Origin: G942493375 sp942493375
GTDB lineage: Bacteria > Armatimonadota > UBA5829
DNA length: 64,000 bases
Assembly: GCA_942493375.1 (NCBI GenBank)
Contig: OW818698.1
Coordinates: forward strand, 5,332,001-5,396,000
Direction: 5' to 3'
Shown here: positions 16,959 through 25,759 of the stretch, one piece after another
Layout: every line of letters starts with the position of its first letter
Numbering within the stretch: the stretch's first letter is position 1
The notes under the pieces: model-generated
What the model saw: only the letters and a program-made list of their open reading frames with translations
What the model was told of the DNA's origin: nothing
The model's database searches: none
Made by a program: the position numbers and the translations under genes

Positions 16959-17008
16959 GAAAAAAGACAATGGCTCCCGCTTCACAAAGAACTGAGAGGA
17001 TCACTTTC

Positions 17009-17566
17009 ATGACAGAAGACATACAGAAAAAGTGCGCAATCGATCTTAATGACACTTGCCTTTTGTTGATGCGCGCAATGTTACAGATTATGAGCGAAAA
17101 ATCGCTCTCCATCCCGGAGACAATTATGTTGATGGCGATTGGTGAAGGGAAATATTCGTATTATCAATTCCTGTGCAGTAATGAAATACTGGCGGGACCA
17201 AGTGAAGCATTGGAGCAACTCGAGAGCACACCAGTTTTAGTAAAAAATGATCCGGTTATGTCCGAGTGCATAGGCCCGGAAAGCCTCGCATTCAATACTC
17301 TGAATGTATCACATACTCTGCAGGAGCTTGTAAGGATTGGTTATATAACATACTCTCCCGGTGAGGACGGATTGTTGCCAGCATCGCCTAAAATCACAGA
17401 TAGCGGTCGAATGGCACTGGAAAAGATCCGTTCCGAACAAATCAGCTATTTTAAAAAAGTCCTTGCTCAGCTAAAACCCGCAGAATGCACAATAGTCAGT
17501 CTGGCCATGGACTTGCTTAGTAATGTGATATCTACAGAGCAATTGAGCTCTATAAGTAACAATTGA
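17009..17566 (+). CDS. MarR-like winged-helix regulator (tentative)
   Basis: The product is 185 residues from ATG 17009, preceded by GAGAGGA. The frame is open further upstream, but that start lacks a ribosome site. Helices 1-60 and a later segment (VSHTLQELVRIGYITY, then ITDSGRMALEKIRSEQ, QLKPAECTIVSL) follow the order of MarR proteins: winged helix, LT-x-x-G turn, dimerisation helices. The expected recognition part is interrupted by a longer loop, so DNA binding is not certain. Its place between the Spy-like gene and an efflux operon supports a regulator role. Confidence 0.5.
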   Translation: MTEDIQKKCAIDLNDTCLLLMRAMLQIMSEKSLSIPETIMLMAIGEGKYSYYQFLCSNEILAGPSEALEQLESTPVLVKNDPVMSECIGPESLAFNTLNVSHTLQELVRIGYITYSPGEDGLLPASPKITDSGRMALEKIRSEQISYFKKVLAQLKPAECTIVSLAMDLLSNVISTEQLSSISNN

Positions 17567-17588
17567 AGTGTGAAGGAGAGTGAACATT

Positions 17589-18866
17589 ATGTGTAGGTCG
17601 ATTCATACCATTATAGCTGCAGTGTCCTTATTGGCGCTGTCGTTGGGATTGGTTCAAGCAGTAGAACCAGCAGCCCCATTATCTCTTCAGGCGTGTATTA
17701 AGAGCGCTCTGAACAATAATATAGATGTCCTGATTGCAAAGAATGGTGTAGTTACTTCTCAGAATCGTCTGGTTGCTGCAAAAAGTGGATACATGCCCCA
17801 GGTCTCAGTGCAGAACAACACATTCACCTGGAGCTCATCCAAGTTCCAGAGCAGCGTCTCCAATGGCACTGCACTGACTGTCAGCCAGAACATATATGAT
17901 GGTGGATTGCGTGAAGCAGGAGTCCGTAAATCATTCCAGGAGACAATTCAAAGCAGCACCGGTCTGACCCGGACGATGCAGACTGTCTTGTATAGTGTCA
18001 GCAAGGCATATTATGAAGTCCTGCGTTCAAGGCATCTTGAAAAAGTCGCTCAGGCTAATGTGAAATACAATGAAGGCCTCCGCGAGCAGATACTCTCACG
18101 GGCAAATGTGGGTGATGCCGCTCAGACTGACGTGCTTCCGGTAGAGGCCCAGTTGGCTACTGCAAGGATGAGCCTGCTTTCCTCGCAGAACTCAGTCCGT
18201 ACATCGATTATTCAGCTTCAAAGCACAATGGGTTTGGATTCACAACCCGGATTCGATGTTGAAGAAGTTGATAGAGATACCAGTTTTGAAATTGAACCTA
18301 TGGACAAGTATGTAGCTGTAGCACTGGAGTCGCGTCCGGATATAAAGCAATATCGAGCATTTACAGATGCTGCGAAAGCATCTAGAGCATCCTCAAAACT
18401 GGCTCTTTACCCGAGACCAAGCGTAACAGCTCAGTATCAGAAGCAGGTGTCCGGAAATACTAACGCTGGTGGTTCCCAGATTTGGGGTGGAATAGTCTTT
18501 GACATCTTTGACGGTGGTAGCAACAAGGCAGCATATAATGAGGCAGAGACGGCTCAGATAAATGCCCAGATCCAGGAAATGCAGATCCTTAAGGATATAC
18601 ATCTACAGGTTGAGGAAGCCTATTTGAACCTCAACAATGCTCGTGAACGGATGTCAGCCAGCATTGTAAGCCTGGAAGCATCGAACAAAAACTACCAGGT
18701 CCAGCAGGAAAGATATGCGCAGGGACTCAGTACAGCACTCGACCTGTTAAACGCCGAAGTGCAGGCTGTTACCGCACAAAATGATGATGTTCAAGCGCGA
18801 TATGACTATTATATCGCCCTCGCCCAGATGGAGTATGCTGTGGGCAAGCAAGGAGGATTATTATGA
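17589..18866 (+). CDS. tolC: TolC-family outer membrane efflux protein
   Basis: The product is 425 residues. ATG 17589 is preferred to GTG 17580 because GAAGGAGA (17572-17579) is correctly spaced only for the ATG. A signal peptide (MCRSIHTIIAAVSLLALSLG) is followed by two OEP repeats rich in long helices (LQACIKSALNNNIDVLIAKN, DVLPVEAQLATARMSLLSSQ, LDLLNAEVQAVTAQNDDVQA). Family knowledge: trimeric outer membrane channel and tunnel linking to MacA-type adaptors. The stop overlaps the MacA start (ATGA), so they are translationally coupled. Presence of this gene is good evidence for an outer membrane. Confidence 0.92.
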   Translation: MCRSIHTIIAAVSLLALSLGLVQAVEPAAPLSLQACIKSALNNNIDVLIAKNGVVTSQNRLVAAKSGYMPQVSVQNNTFTWSSSKFQSSVSNGTALTVSQNIYDGGLREAGVRKSFQETIQSSTGLTRTMQTVLYSVSKAYYEVLRSRHLEKVAQANVKYNEGLREQILSRANVGDAAQTDVLPVEAQLATARMSLLSSQNSVRTSIIQLQSTMGLDSQPGFDVEEVDRDTSFEIEPMDKYVAVALESRPDIKQYRAFTDAAKASRASSKLALYPRPSVTAQYQKQVSGNTNAGGSQIWGGIVFDIFDGGSNKAAYNEAETAQINAQIQEMQILKDIHLQVEEAYLNLNNARERMSASIVSLEASNKNYQVQQERYAQGLSTALDLLNAEVQAVTAQNDDVQARYDYYIALAQMEYAVGKQGGLL

Positions 18867-20524
18867 AACGGAAAATCACCTATAAAAGCCTGATTATTTA
18901 TGCTATAGTGGCAGCTCTACTTACAACCGGTGCCGTAGCTTTTATGCGTAGATCGAATGGTGAACTGCCAAATGTTCAGACTGCAACTGTTTCCAGAGGA
19001 ACTGTTCTTTCCAGCGTTTCCGGAAGTGGTGTCCTGGAACCGATTACCACAGTCGAAGTTAAATCGAACGTGGGTGGACAGGTTGTAGAAATGCCGGTCG
19101 AAGAGGGTGATGTGGTAACCGCAGGACAAGTGATAGCCCGTATTGATCCTTCTGATTCGATTTCCAGTTTGGATCAGGCCAAGGCTGATTTTGCCGGGGC
19201 TGTGGCTAAAGTAGATTCAGCAAAGCACTCAGTAAATATGCAGGCACTTCAAACTGATGCCAGCATTGCCACTGCAGAGCAGGCATTGGAATCAGCGAAG
19301 CTCAAACTGTCGCAGGTTGAACAGGAAGCCAAAGTGCAACCGAGGATGACAACTGAAGCAATAAGACAGGCGCAGAGTGCATTAGATTCTGCTCAAGCCA
19401 ATCTTAGCCAGACAAAGTCTGCCTTGATACCGCAAAAAATGGCTTCAGCCAAAGCATCACATGATGAGGCTAAAGCGTCTTTTGAAAAAGCTGAAAAAAG
19501 CTTGAATCGTCAAGAAGCCCTATTAGAAAAGGGGTTCATTTCCAAAAGTCAGCTGGAAGAGACACAGGCAGCATATTCAGTAGCGAAGGCTCAGCTTGAT
19601 ACATCGACAAGCAAGCTTGATACTGTGAAAGACGAATGTGATCAGGATCTGAACAGTGCACAGTCCAAGGTTGACCAGGCAAAGTCAGCATTGGAATCCG
19701 CAAAATTAAATAGCGTTCAAGACACACTCAAGCGCAAGGAACTTGCAGTCAGCAAGTCCGCAGTTAAGCAGGCTGTATCAGCACTGGCATCTGCTAAGGC
19801 GTCATCTTACCAGAATCAAATAAAGGCGGATGATACCCTTCAAGCTAGAGCTCAGTTGCATAAAGTACAGGCTGCGTTGATAAATGCACAGACCCAGCTT
19901 GGTTATACAACCGTTGTCGCTCCTAGAGCAGGAGTTATTGTTAAAAAATATGCTGAGCAGGGTTCCATAGTAACCGCAGGACGCCAGGCAATGGCGGGAA
20001 GTGGGTCAGGTGTAACTATTGTAGAGATAGCAGACATCAGTAGGATGAGAGTTGTGGTGGATGTTGATGAGACTGATGTATCTCAGATTTCTATCGGGAT
20101 GCCTGTCAGTGTAACGATAGATGCAATCCCTGATGGTGCGGTACCGGCCAAGGTTATAAAAATTGCTCCTCAGGCTGAAGTGACATCGAACGTTACAACT
20201 GTATCTGTGACTGTCGAACTGTCCAAAGTTGACGCGAGACTAAAACCTCAGATGAACGCAACATGCGATTTTGTAGTGGGACAAAAAGAAAACGTGCTGT
20301 ATGTGCCGATAGAAGCGGTAGTAGATACCGATTCAGGTCCGATGGTTACAGTATTTGATGGTGAACAGCAGGTCGCACGTAAAGTAGAAGTCGGTCTGAT
20401 GGGCAATGACAATTATGAAGTAACCAGTGGACTGAAAGATGGAGAGACTATCGTCATCCCAGAGGAAACACCTACCAAGTCTTCCGGAGGCCCCGGAGGC
20501 CCAGGCGGCCCTCCACCATTCTAA
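18863..20524 (+). CDS. macA: MacA-like periplasmic adaptor (HlyD/MFP family)
   Basis: The product is 553 residues, longer than E. coli MacA because of an extended coiled-coil hairpin (about 95-345, rich in AKAQL/SAKLK heptads). An N-terminal TM anchor (LIIYAIVAALLTTGAVAF) comes first. Split lipoyl halves flank the coil (SNVGGQVVEMPVEEGDVV and VVAPRAGVIVKKYAEQGS). The beta-barrel and membrane-proximal domains follow (RMRVVVDVDETDVSQI, VGLMGNDNYEVTSGLKDGE). It bridges the MacB pump and TolC. It ends in a Gly/Pro tail (GGPGGPGGPPPF) like that of the Spy-like protein. Confidence 0.92.
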   Translation: MKRKITYKSLIIYAIVAALLTTGAVAFMRRSNGELPNVQTATVSRGTVLSSVSGSGVLEPITTVEVKSNVGGQVVEMPVEEGDVVTAGQVIARIDPSDSISSLDQAKADFAGAVAKVDSAKHSVNMQALQTDASIATAEQALESAKLKLSQVEQEAKVQPRMTTEAIRQAQSALDSAQANLSQTKSALIPQKMASAKASHDEAKASFEKAEKSLNRQEALLEKGFISKSQLEETQAAYSVAKAQLDTSTSKLDTVKDECDQDLNSAQSKVDQAKSALESAKLNSVQDTLKRKELAVSKSAVKQAVSALASAKASSYQNQIKADDTLQARAQLHKVQAALINAQTQLGYTTVVAPRAGVIVKKYAEQGSIVTAGRQAMAGSGSGVTIVEIADISRMRVVVDVDETDVSQISIGMPVSVTIDAIPDGAVPAKVIKIAPQAEVTSNVTTVSVTVELSKVDARLKPQMNATCDFVVGQKENVLYVPIEAVVDTDSGPMVTVFDGEQQVARKVEVGLMGNDNYEVTSGLKDGETIVIPEETPTKSSGGPGGPGGPPPF

Positions 20525-20637
20525 TATAGACTTGTGATGCAGGCATCCTGCCTGCCAGCAATGCGAACTGGAAAGACATTTGTGATGCAGGCATCCTGCC
20601 TGCCGTGGTTAAACATTTGTGACTGAGGAACGTACCG

Positions 20638-20719
20638 TGTCATCCTGAGGAACGAAGGATCTGCTTTTACTGCAGAGCATTACTAATGAAAAGCAGATCC
20701 TTCGTTCCTCAGGATGACA
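20638..20719. repeat. TGTCATCC palindromic repeat, copy 1
   Basis: Arms TGTCATCCTGAGGAACGAAG and its complement, continuing through GGATCTGCTTTT. The perfect stem is over 30 bp with a variable loop of about 18 bases. It belongs to the family also found at 25524, 27870, 48894, 60724 and 63730. Confidence 0.9.
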
Positions 20720-20787
20720 GTCAGCTCAGGATGACAGTCAGCTCAGGATGACAGTCAGCTCAGGATGACAGTCAGCTCAGGATGACA
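20713..20787 (+). repeat. Tandem array of a 17-base unit
   Basis: GATGACAGTCAGCTCAG is repeated four times exactly (20713-20780) plus a partial unit (GATGACA). The unit starts with the terminal GATGACA of the palindromic repeat, so the array appears to have grown from its right end, probably by replication slippage. Confidence 0.95.
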
Positions 20788-20806
20788 ATAGGCAGAGGTG
20801 GAAATA

Positions 20807-21535
20807 ATGATTAACGTAGAAAATCTCCAGAAGACATACCATATGGGTGACATATCGGTTCATGCTCTTAAGGGAGTTTCAATAGATGTCGGTGCTGGCG
20901 AGTTTGTAGCCATTATGGGTCCATCGGGATCCGGTAAATCAACATTTATGAATGTCGTCGGTTGTTTAGATCAACCTACAAATGGTTCATATGTGCTGGA
21001 CGGGCTTGAAGTAGCGGGTATGGATGACGATGAACTGGCTGCTGTTCGAAACCGTAAGATTGGTTTTGTGTTTCAAACATTCAACCTGATCCCAAGGAGG
21101 ACAGCCCTCCGGCAGGTGATGCTTCCTATGCTGTATGACCCAAACAGCAGCGATTCTGAAAATAAAGCAAGGCAGGCACTCAAGCGTGTAGGCCTCGGAG
21201 ACAGAGTTGACCACAAACCGAATGAACTCTCCGGTGGTCAGCAGCAGAGAGTCGCCATCGCCAGGGCTCTGGTGACTGATCCGGTCATTATATTGGGAGA
21301 TGAACCAACTGGTAACCTGGATACCCGGACAAGCGAAGAGATAATGGCTATCTTCCAGGACTTGCACAAAGAGGGCAAGACAGTAGTCATTGTCACACAT
21401 GAAGAAGATATAGCAAAGCACGCACAGAGAGTAATCCGATTCAGGGATGGGCATATCATCTCCGACCAAAAGGTCGGTAAGTCCTTGAATGCCCATAAAA
21501 TACTGGCTGACCTGCCGGTGGAGGAAACACAATGA
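20807..21535 (+). CDS. macB: MacB-type ABC transporter ATPase
   Basis: The product is 242 residues. ATG 20807 fits AGAGGTGG (20794-20801). GTG 20798 lies within that ribosome site. Walker A is GPSGSGKST (38-46), the Q-loop region VFQTFNLIP, the signature LSGGQQQRVAIARAL, Walker B VIILGDEPTGNLDT and the switch His VIVTHE. This is the LolD/MacB subfamily that powers export or lipoprotein-type extraction with FtsX-like permeases. In this organism the ATPase and permease are separate genes. The stop overlaps the permease start. Confidence 0.93.
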   Translation: MINVENLQKTYHMGDISVHALKGVSIDVGAGEFVAIMGPSGSGKSTFMNVVGCLDQPTNGSYVLDGLEVAGMDDDELAAVRNRKIGFVFQTFNLIPRRTALRQVMLPMLYDPNSSDSENKARQALKRVGLGDRVDHKPNELSGGQQQRVAIARALVTDPVIILGDEPTGNLDTRTSEEIMAIFQDLHKEGKTVVIVTHEEDIAKHAQRVIRFRDGHIISDQKVGKSLNAHKILADLPVEETQ

Positions 21536-22749
21536 GCATCATAGAGAGCATTTCGGTAGCATTGGAAAGTCTGGCTGCCAACAAGATGCGGGCTGTGCTT
21601 ACTATGCTTGGTATCATTATTGGAGTATCAGCTGTTATCACCATGCTTGCCCTCGCTGGAGGCGCCAGCAGTCGTATGATGGACCGGATCCAGGGAATGG
21701 GCACAAACGTGTTGTTCATTATGTCCGGTCAGTCCAAGAGCGGGGCTGTGCGTGGTGGATTCGGAAGTATGGACACTCTGACTCTCAAGGATGCAGAGGC
21801 CATCGTGGAGAAGTGTCCGGCTGTCCTAAAAACAGCTCCGGAAGTCAGTCAATCAGCGCAGGTAGAGTTCCGAAACAAGAACTCCAGCACAACAATATTG
21901 GGGACAACTCCGGATTATCTCTCCGTCCGCAACTATAAGGTCAAAAAAGGACGTTTCTTTACAAATAGAGATGTAAAATCGATGAGAACAGTCGCGATAT
22001 TAGGTCCAACGACAGCAACAACGTTATTTGGCAAGATGTCACCTATCGGTAAACAAATAAATGTAAAGGGTATACGTTTTAACGTGATTGGACTAACCTC
22101 CACAAAGGGTTCTGCCGGTGGTTTTGCTGATCCTGATGACCGGGTTTATATTCCTATTACAACTGCAATGAGCAGATTGTTCGGTCAAAAATACGTCCGC
22201 ACAATCAATGTTCAGGCTGTCACTATGGACAAAATGGACCAGGCTACCAGCCAGATCACCCGGGTGCTACGCAGACGCCATCGAATCGCAACAGGAGCAG
22301 ATGATGACTTTGCAGTCAGGAACCAGGCAGAAATGATGGAGATGGCTACTGAAACCTCTGGTGTATTTACACTGCTTTTAGGTGGAATAGCCAGCGTATC
22401 TCTTCTGGTTGGTGGTATCGGTGTTATGAACATAATGCTTGTATCTGTTACCGAGAGAACCAGAGAAATAGGTATCCGCAAAGCTTTAGGTGCCAGAAAA
22501 CGGGACATCCGTATTCAGTTCCTGGTAGAAGCTCTTGTACTTTCGATGTCCGGAGGGATAATGGGGATATTAGTTGGCATGCTGGCTTCACTCGGGATCA
22601 GCAAAGCCACAGGCCTGAACGCAGCAGTATCCCTGGGAGCCGTAGTCCTGTCATTCGGTTTCTCCGCAATGGTAGGCATCTTCTTCGGCTACTACCCAGC
22701 CAGAGCCGCCTCCCAACTAGACCCAATAGAGTCATTAAGATACGAATAA
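21532..22749 (+). CDS. macB: MacB-type ABC transporter permease
   Basis: The product is 405 residues. The N-terminal TM is about 20-42. A large periplasmic MacB core domain follows (VEKCPAVLKTAPEVS, ILGTTPDYLSVRNYKVKKGR). Three C-terminal TMs form the FtsX domain (TLLLGGIASVSLLVGGIGVM, VTERTREIGIRKALGARKRD, PARAASQLDPIESLRYE). It forms the mechanotransmission pump with the preceding ATPase, MacA and TolC, likely exporting peptides, macrolide-like or envelope molecules. The substrate cannot be deduced. Confidence 0.93.
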   Translation: MSIIESISVALESLAANKMRAVLTMLGIIIGVSAVITMLALAGGASSRMMDRIQGMGTNVLFIMSGQSKSGAVRGGFGSMDTLTLKDAEAIVEKCPAVLKTAPEVSQSAQVEFRNKNSSTTILGTTPDYLSVRNYKVKKGRFFTNRDVKSMRTVAILGPTTATTLFGKMSPIGKQINVKGIRFNVIGLTSTKGSAGGFADPDDRVYIPITTAMSRLFGQKYVRTINVQAVTMDKMDQATSQITRVLRRRHRIATGADDDFAVRNQAEMMEMATETSGVFTLLLGGIASVSLLVGGIGVMNIMLVSVTERTREIGIRKALGARKRDIRIQFLVEALVLSMSGGIMGILVGMLASLGISKATGLNAAVSLGAVVLSFGFSAMVGIFFGYYPARAASQLDPIESLRYE

Positions 22750-22784
22750 GCGAATCCATGTGTAAAAACCAGGAAATAAGCCAA

Positions 22785-22819
22785 TCCGTTCGTGCTGAGC
22801 CCAGTCGAAGCACGGACGG
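22785..22819. repeat. Palindromic repeat (CCGTTCGTGCT family), copy 2
   Basis: TCCGTTCGTGCT ... AGCACGGACGG lies just after the end of the MacB permease gene. Same family as 13701-13735. Confidence 0.7.
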
Positions 22820-22828
22820 TACAATATA

Positions 22829-22909
22829 TGCATCGGTATCAGAGCTTTGGGGATATTAGAGTGTCATCTCAGCACATTCCAATATCCCCAAAGCGCCGAT
22901 GCCGATGCA
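22829..22909. repeat. Palindromic repeat (GCATCGG family), copy 2
   Basis: The outer arms TGCATCGG / CCGATGCA enclose a second stem CTTTGGGGATATT / AATATCCCCAAAG. The outer part equals the copy at 5456-5509 but the inner stem differs, so the ends are conserved while the core varies. Confidence 0.75.
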
Positions 22910-23035
22910 CAACCTACCAGATCCATATCCAACCCCTCCCTTCTTTCATAATTCATAACTCATAATTCACCCTTTCCCTTCACCTGTAGTATAATTCGTT
23001 AGCACTAATTCAATGCAAAAGATAGGTGGATTAAT

Positions 23036-23977
23036 ATGTCTTCATATAAACGCGCAGATTTTGCCCCACTTCGGGATACCGTATATGGTCTTGGATTTCA
23101 TTGGACAACCTGGACAGCTCCCCGGGAAGGAGAGTTGCTTCCGTTTGACGAAGCTGTGGAACGCTTTGATGTCGGGGCTTTTGTGCAGCAGGCGGTTGAT
23201 TGTGGGGCAGGGCATGTATTGATAACTTCGTGCCACGAACTGCAATATCTTCCAACTCCGAATCCCTTTGTTGAAGCGCTACTTCCAGGCAGGACGTGTA
23301 AGCGTGATTTGTTGATGGAGATTGCCGATGGGTTGATAGAAGCAGGCATCAAGTTCTGCCTTTACTACCATCACGGCACCGATGGAGCTTACCAGGACCC
23401 ACCTTGGTGGGAGGCTTGTGGAGCAGGACTAGTCGATCAGAGCTTGTTCTATGACAACTACTGCAATATAGTAGGGTGGATAGGGAATCACTTTGGCCCT
23501 AAAATTTCAGCCCTCTGGTTTGATGCTGGATACAGCCTGATCGCTCGTGGTGATGTTCCCTGGGAAAGGTTGACTGCTGTAGCCAAACAGGGAAATCCGG
23601 ACAGACTGATATGCTACAACTCCGGTATAGAAAATCACACAATGTATACACCCATCCAGGACTACTGGGCAGGCGAGGTCGTAGGAGTGAATTTCAGACC
23701 GCAGGGAATGCTGACCCCAGCAGGTCTCCCCTGGTATACATTCACTGCTCTGCATCCTCTTCCTGCATCTCCGGACTGCGGAGAGTGGGGGATAAACATA
23801 GGCAACCAGCACCTGGAGGTCCCTGCACCAAGCCTGGAAGAGACTCTGGACTACATAAAAGCATTCCAGTCTTGCGAGGGATGCGTAACGTTCAACATGC
23901 TATGCTACCAGGACGGCAGCATTTATGAACCAGACCTGAAACTGATGAAACAGGTAGCTGATGTGATAAGGAAATAG
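23036..23977 (+). CDS. GH29-like alpha-L-fucosidase family protein
   Basis: The product is 313 residues with AGGTGGA before ATG. It has a barrel with VLITSCHELQY, IKFCLYYHHGTDG and ISALWFDAGYSL. The last fits the GH29 nucleophile segment (WFDG-type Asp). It lacks a signal peptide and the C-terminal beta domain of full fucosidases, being about 120 residues shorter than typical. It therefore looks like a compact cytoplasmic GH29-like enzyme. Specificity for fucose is a family inference. It stands near another sialidase-like gene but is separated from it by a 411-base repeat region. Confidence 0.7.
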   Translation: MSSYKRADFAPLRDTVYGLGFHWTTWTAPREGELLPFDEAVERFDVGAFVQQAVDCGAGHVLITSCHELQYLPTPNPFVEALLPGRTCKRDLLMEIADGLIEAGIKFCLYYHHGTDGAYQDPPWWEACGAGLVDQSLFYDNYCNIVGWIGNHFGPKISALWFDAGYSLIARGDVPWERLTAVAKQGNPDRLICYNSGIENHTMYTPIQDYWAGEVVGVNFRPQGMLTPAGLPWYTFTALHPLPASPDCGEWGINIGNQHLEVPAPSLEETLDYIKAFQSCEGCVTFNMLCYQDGSIYEPDLKLMKQVADVIRK

Positions 23978-24388
23978 GATAATCAAACCCAAAAAAACGC
24001 ACAACCTAATTCTCTCTTGGAGAAGAATGCTCGTGAGTGCAGTGAACGAGGGGGATTGATTCCCATCTAAACCCCGCTAGCCCTGAGTAGCCGCAGGCGT
24101 ATCGAAGGGCGGTTTCGGAGAGACTATACTGTTAAATTGTGTACAACAAACCGCCCTTCGATACGCTGCGCTACTCAGGACTAGCGGGGTAAAGTACCGT
24201 CAAGTGTCAAATAGTGGAAAAGGGAACTTCGAGGGCTTGTCTGAATAGTCGACAAAAACGCCTAGCCAGTTTCCCCATTCGCCAAGGGGGAAATGGTTGG
24301 TTGTTTCCACCGCACTGGACATAAAAACACGTCTATGATATCCTTCCCACAGTTGTATAATGACTAAAATCGACATCTGGAGAAAACA
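23978..24388. other. Intergenic region with a long inverted repeat
   Basis: The main content is a palindrome with arms of about 42-45 bases (24071-24115 and 24149-24190), starting ACCCCGCTAGCCCTGAGTAG. A TATAAT (24356-24361) 28 bases before the next ATG is a likely -10. No gene is visible in the rest. Confidence 0.65.
24071..24190. repeat. Long inverted repeat (CCCCGCTAG family)
   Basis: The left arm 24071-24115 and right arm 24149-24190 are nearly perfect complements around a 33-base centre. This is MITE-like in shape. Only one copy lies in the window. Confidence 0.8.
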
Positions 24389-25492
24389 ATGCAAATATTG
24401 GACACTGGTGTAATATATCGAAATCCTAAGGCGCATGTCCACAGCATTCACGCCTACTTTCCTTCTGTAATCAAACTCAGCAACGGAGAACTGCTGGCAA
24501 GCTTCAATTTGGGAGAAGCTTTCGAGTCCTCGGACTTGCACACATACCTTACCCGATCCAGCGATGGTGGAAAGACATGGACATTCCAGGGCGAATTGCT
24601 TGAGCGCAAAAGCGGAGGCATTTACTCAGACACCTGCAGGCTGACTGCTCTGCCTGATGGTGGAGTTGCAGCTTTCGTCATAAGGCACAACCGCACCGAT
24701 CATCCCGAAGACGGCCTGGCTAATCCTGAGAACGTAGGTTTCGTTCCTACCCAGCTCCTGCTGATGCGTTCCGATGACTTTGGCAAAACATTCTCTGCTC
24801 CGGTACCGCTGAATCCATCGGTTGTCGGCCCTGAGTTTGAAATGTGCAGCCCGATTACAATTCTTTCAGATGGAACATGGGCACTGCCTACCTCTACCTG
24901 GAAAGACTGGGAAGGCAACCTTGCAGATGGTGCCCGGATGGTTGCGCTGGTCTCGGAAGATCAGGGACAGACCTGGCCCAGGCACATGGAAGTTATGAAC
25001 AGTGTGCCCGAAAAGTTGATCTACTGGGAATCCAAGATTGTAGAACTGCCCGATGGAACACTTCTGGCTGTTGCCTGGGGATACGATGAACCAAACGCAG
25101 CCGATCTCCCCAATCAGTATGCTCTGAGCCGTGACCACGGTCAAACCTGGTCAAAACCAAAATCGATGGGTATCCTCGGCCAGACTCTATCCCCGCTGCT
25201 GCTTCCGGATGGTGATGTTCTTTGCGTATATCGTAGAATAGATGAACCAGGCCTCTGGGCGTCCAGATGCAGAGTCAATGGTGACGATTTCGAAGTAGTT
25301 GACAGTCTGCCCCTCTGGGGATACAGCTCATCCAACCTGACCGGAAACTCGGCAAACATGGCCGTAAACTTCAGCGTCCTCCGCTTCGGCGCTCCCACCT
25401 GCCTGGCACTTGATTCCAAGACCATGATGGTAGCCTTCTGGTGCTACGAAGACTGCGTCAGCAACATAAGGTGGATAAAACTGGAGCACTAG
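24389..25492 (+). CDS. Sialidase-like propeller hydrolase (Asp-box family)
   Basis: The product is 367 residues with GGAG (24379-24382) before ATG. Four clear Asp boxes (SSDGGKTWTF, RSDDFGKTFSAP, SEDQGQTWPRH, SRDHGQTWSKP) mark a six-bladed sialidase-type propeller. There is no signal peptide, as with the 5556 gene, so an intracellular exo-hydrolase or related lyase is likely. The N-terminal segment lacks an obvious full Arg triad that I could assign with certainty, so sialic acid specificity is not proven. Confidence 0.78.
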   Translation: MQILDTGVIYRNPKAHVHSIHAYFPSVIKLSNGELLASFNLGEAFESSDLHTYLTRSSDGGKTWTFQGELLERKSGGIYSDTCRLTALPDGGVAAFVIRHNRTDHPEDGLANPENVGFVPTQLLLMRSDDFGKTFSAPVPLNPSVVGPEFEMCSPITILSDGTWALPTSTWKDWEGNLADGARMVALVSEDQGQTWPRHMEVMNSVPEKLIYWESKIVELPDGTLLAVAWGYDEPNAADLPNQYALSRDHGQTWSKPKSMGILGQTLSPLLLPDGDVLCVYRRIDEPGLWASRCRVNGDDFEVVDSLPLWGYSSSNLTGNSANMAVNFSVLRFGAPTCLALDSKTMMVAFWCYEDCVSNIRWIKLEH

Positions 25493-25523
25493 AAGCTCTA
25501 TTAACAGAACAAGATATGGGATC

Positions 25524-25594
25524 TGTCATCCTGAGGAACGAAGGATCTGCTTTTTCCGAACAGAAAAGCAGATCCTTCGTTCCTCAGGATGACA
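25524..25594. repeat. TGTCATCC palindromic repeat, copy 2
   Basis: A full palindrome with a short loop, about 30 bases after the sialidase-like stop. It is followed by a TTAACAGGAT / ATCCTGTTAA inverted motif (25600-25635) that also occurs near 8100-8140. Confidence 0.9.
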
Positions 25595-25699
25595 GCTAGG
25601 ATTAACAGGATATTTGGAGTCCTGTTAATCCTGACCATCCATGTTTTATTTCCATTCCCCAGCATATCAAAAAAAATCAAAAAATATTTAGCGATTCTA

Positions 25700-25727
25700 T
25701 TGCATCATCTAATATACATGGTATACT
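25700..25727 (+). promoter_or_regulatory. Putative promoter of the aquaglyceroporin gene
   Basis: TTGCAT (25700-25705), 16 bases, TATACT (25722-25727), in AT-rich sequence, 33 bases before ATG 25760. Confidence 0.5.
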
Positions 25728-25759
25728 AGAATACATAAGATACTCATGGAGGTTGGTTG

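Larger units (their letters stand above)
20525..20806. repeat. Repeat block inside the efflux operon
   Basis: This block separates macA from the ABC ATPase gene. It has two copies of TGTGATGCAGGCATCCTGCC (from about 20534 and 20581), each a small GGCAGG hairpin. A full TGTCATCC palindrome follows (20638-20719), then a tandem array of a 17-base unit (20713-20787). If the operon is one transcript, this block is an intra-operon hairpin set that could lower pump expression relative to adaptor. Confidence 0.8.

Noticed and set aside
20713..20787. Possible CRISPR-like array
   Set aside because: The units are only 17 bases, directly adjacent without spacers, and derive from the end of a palindromic repeat. 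No cas genes nearby.
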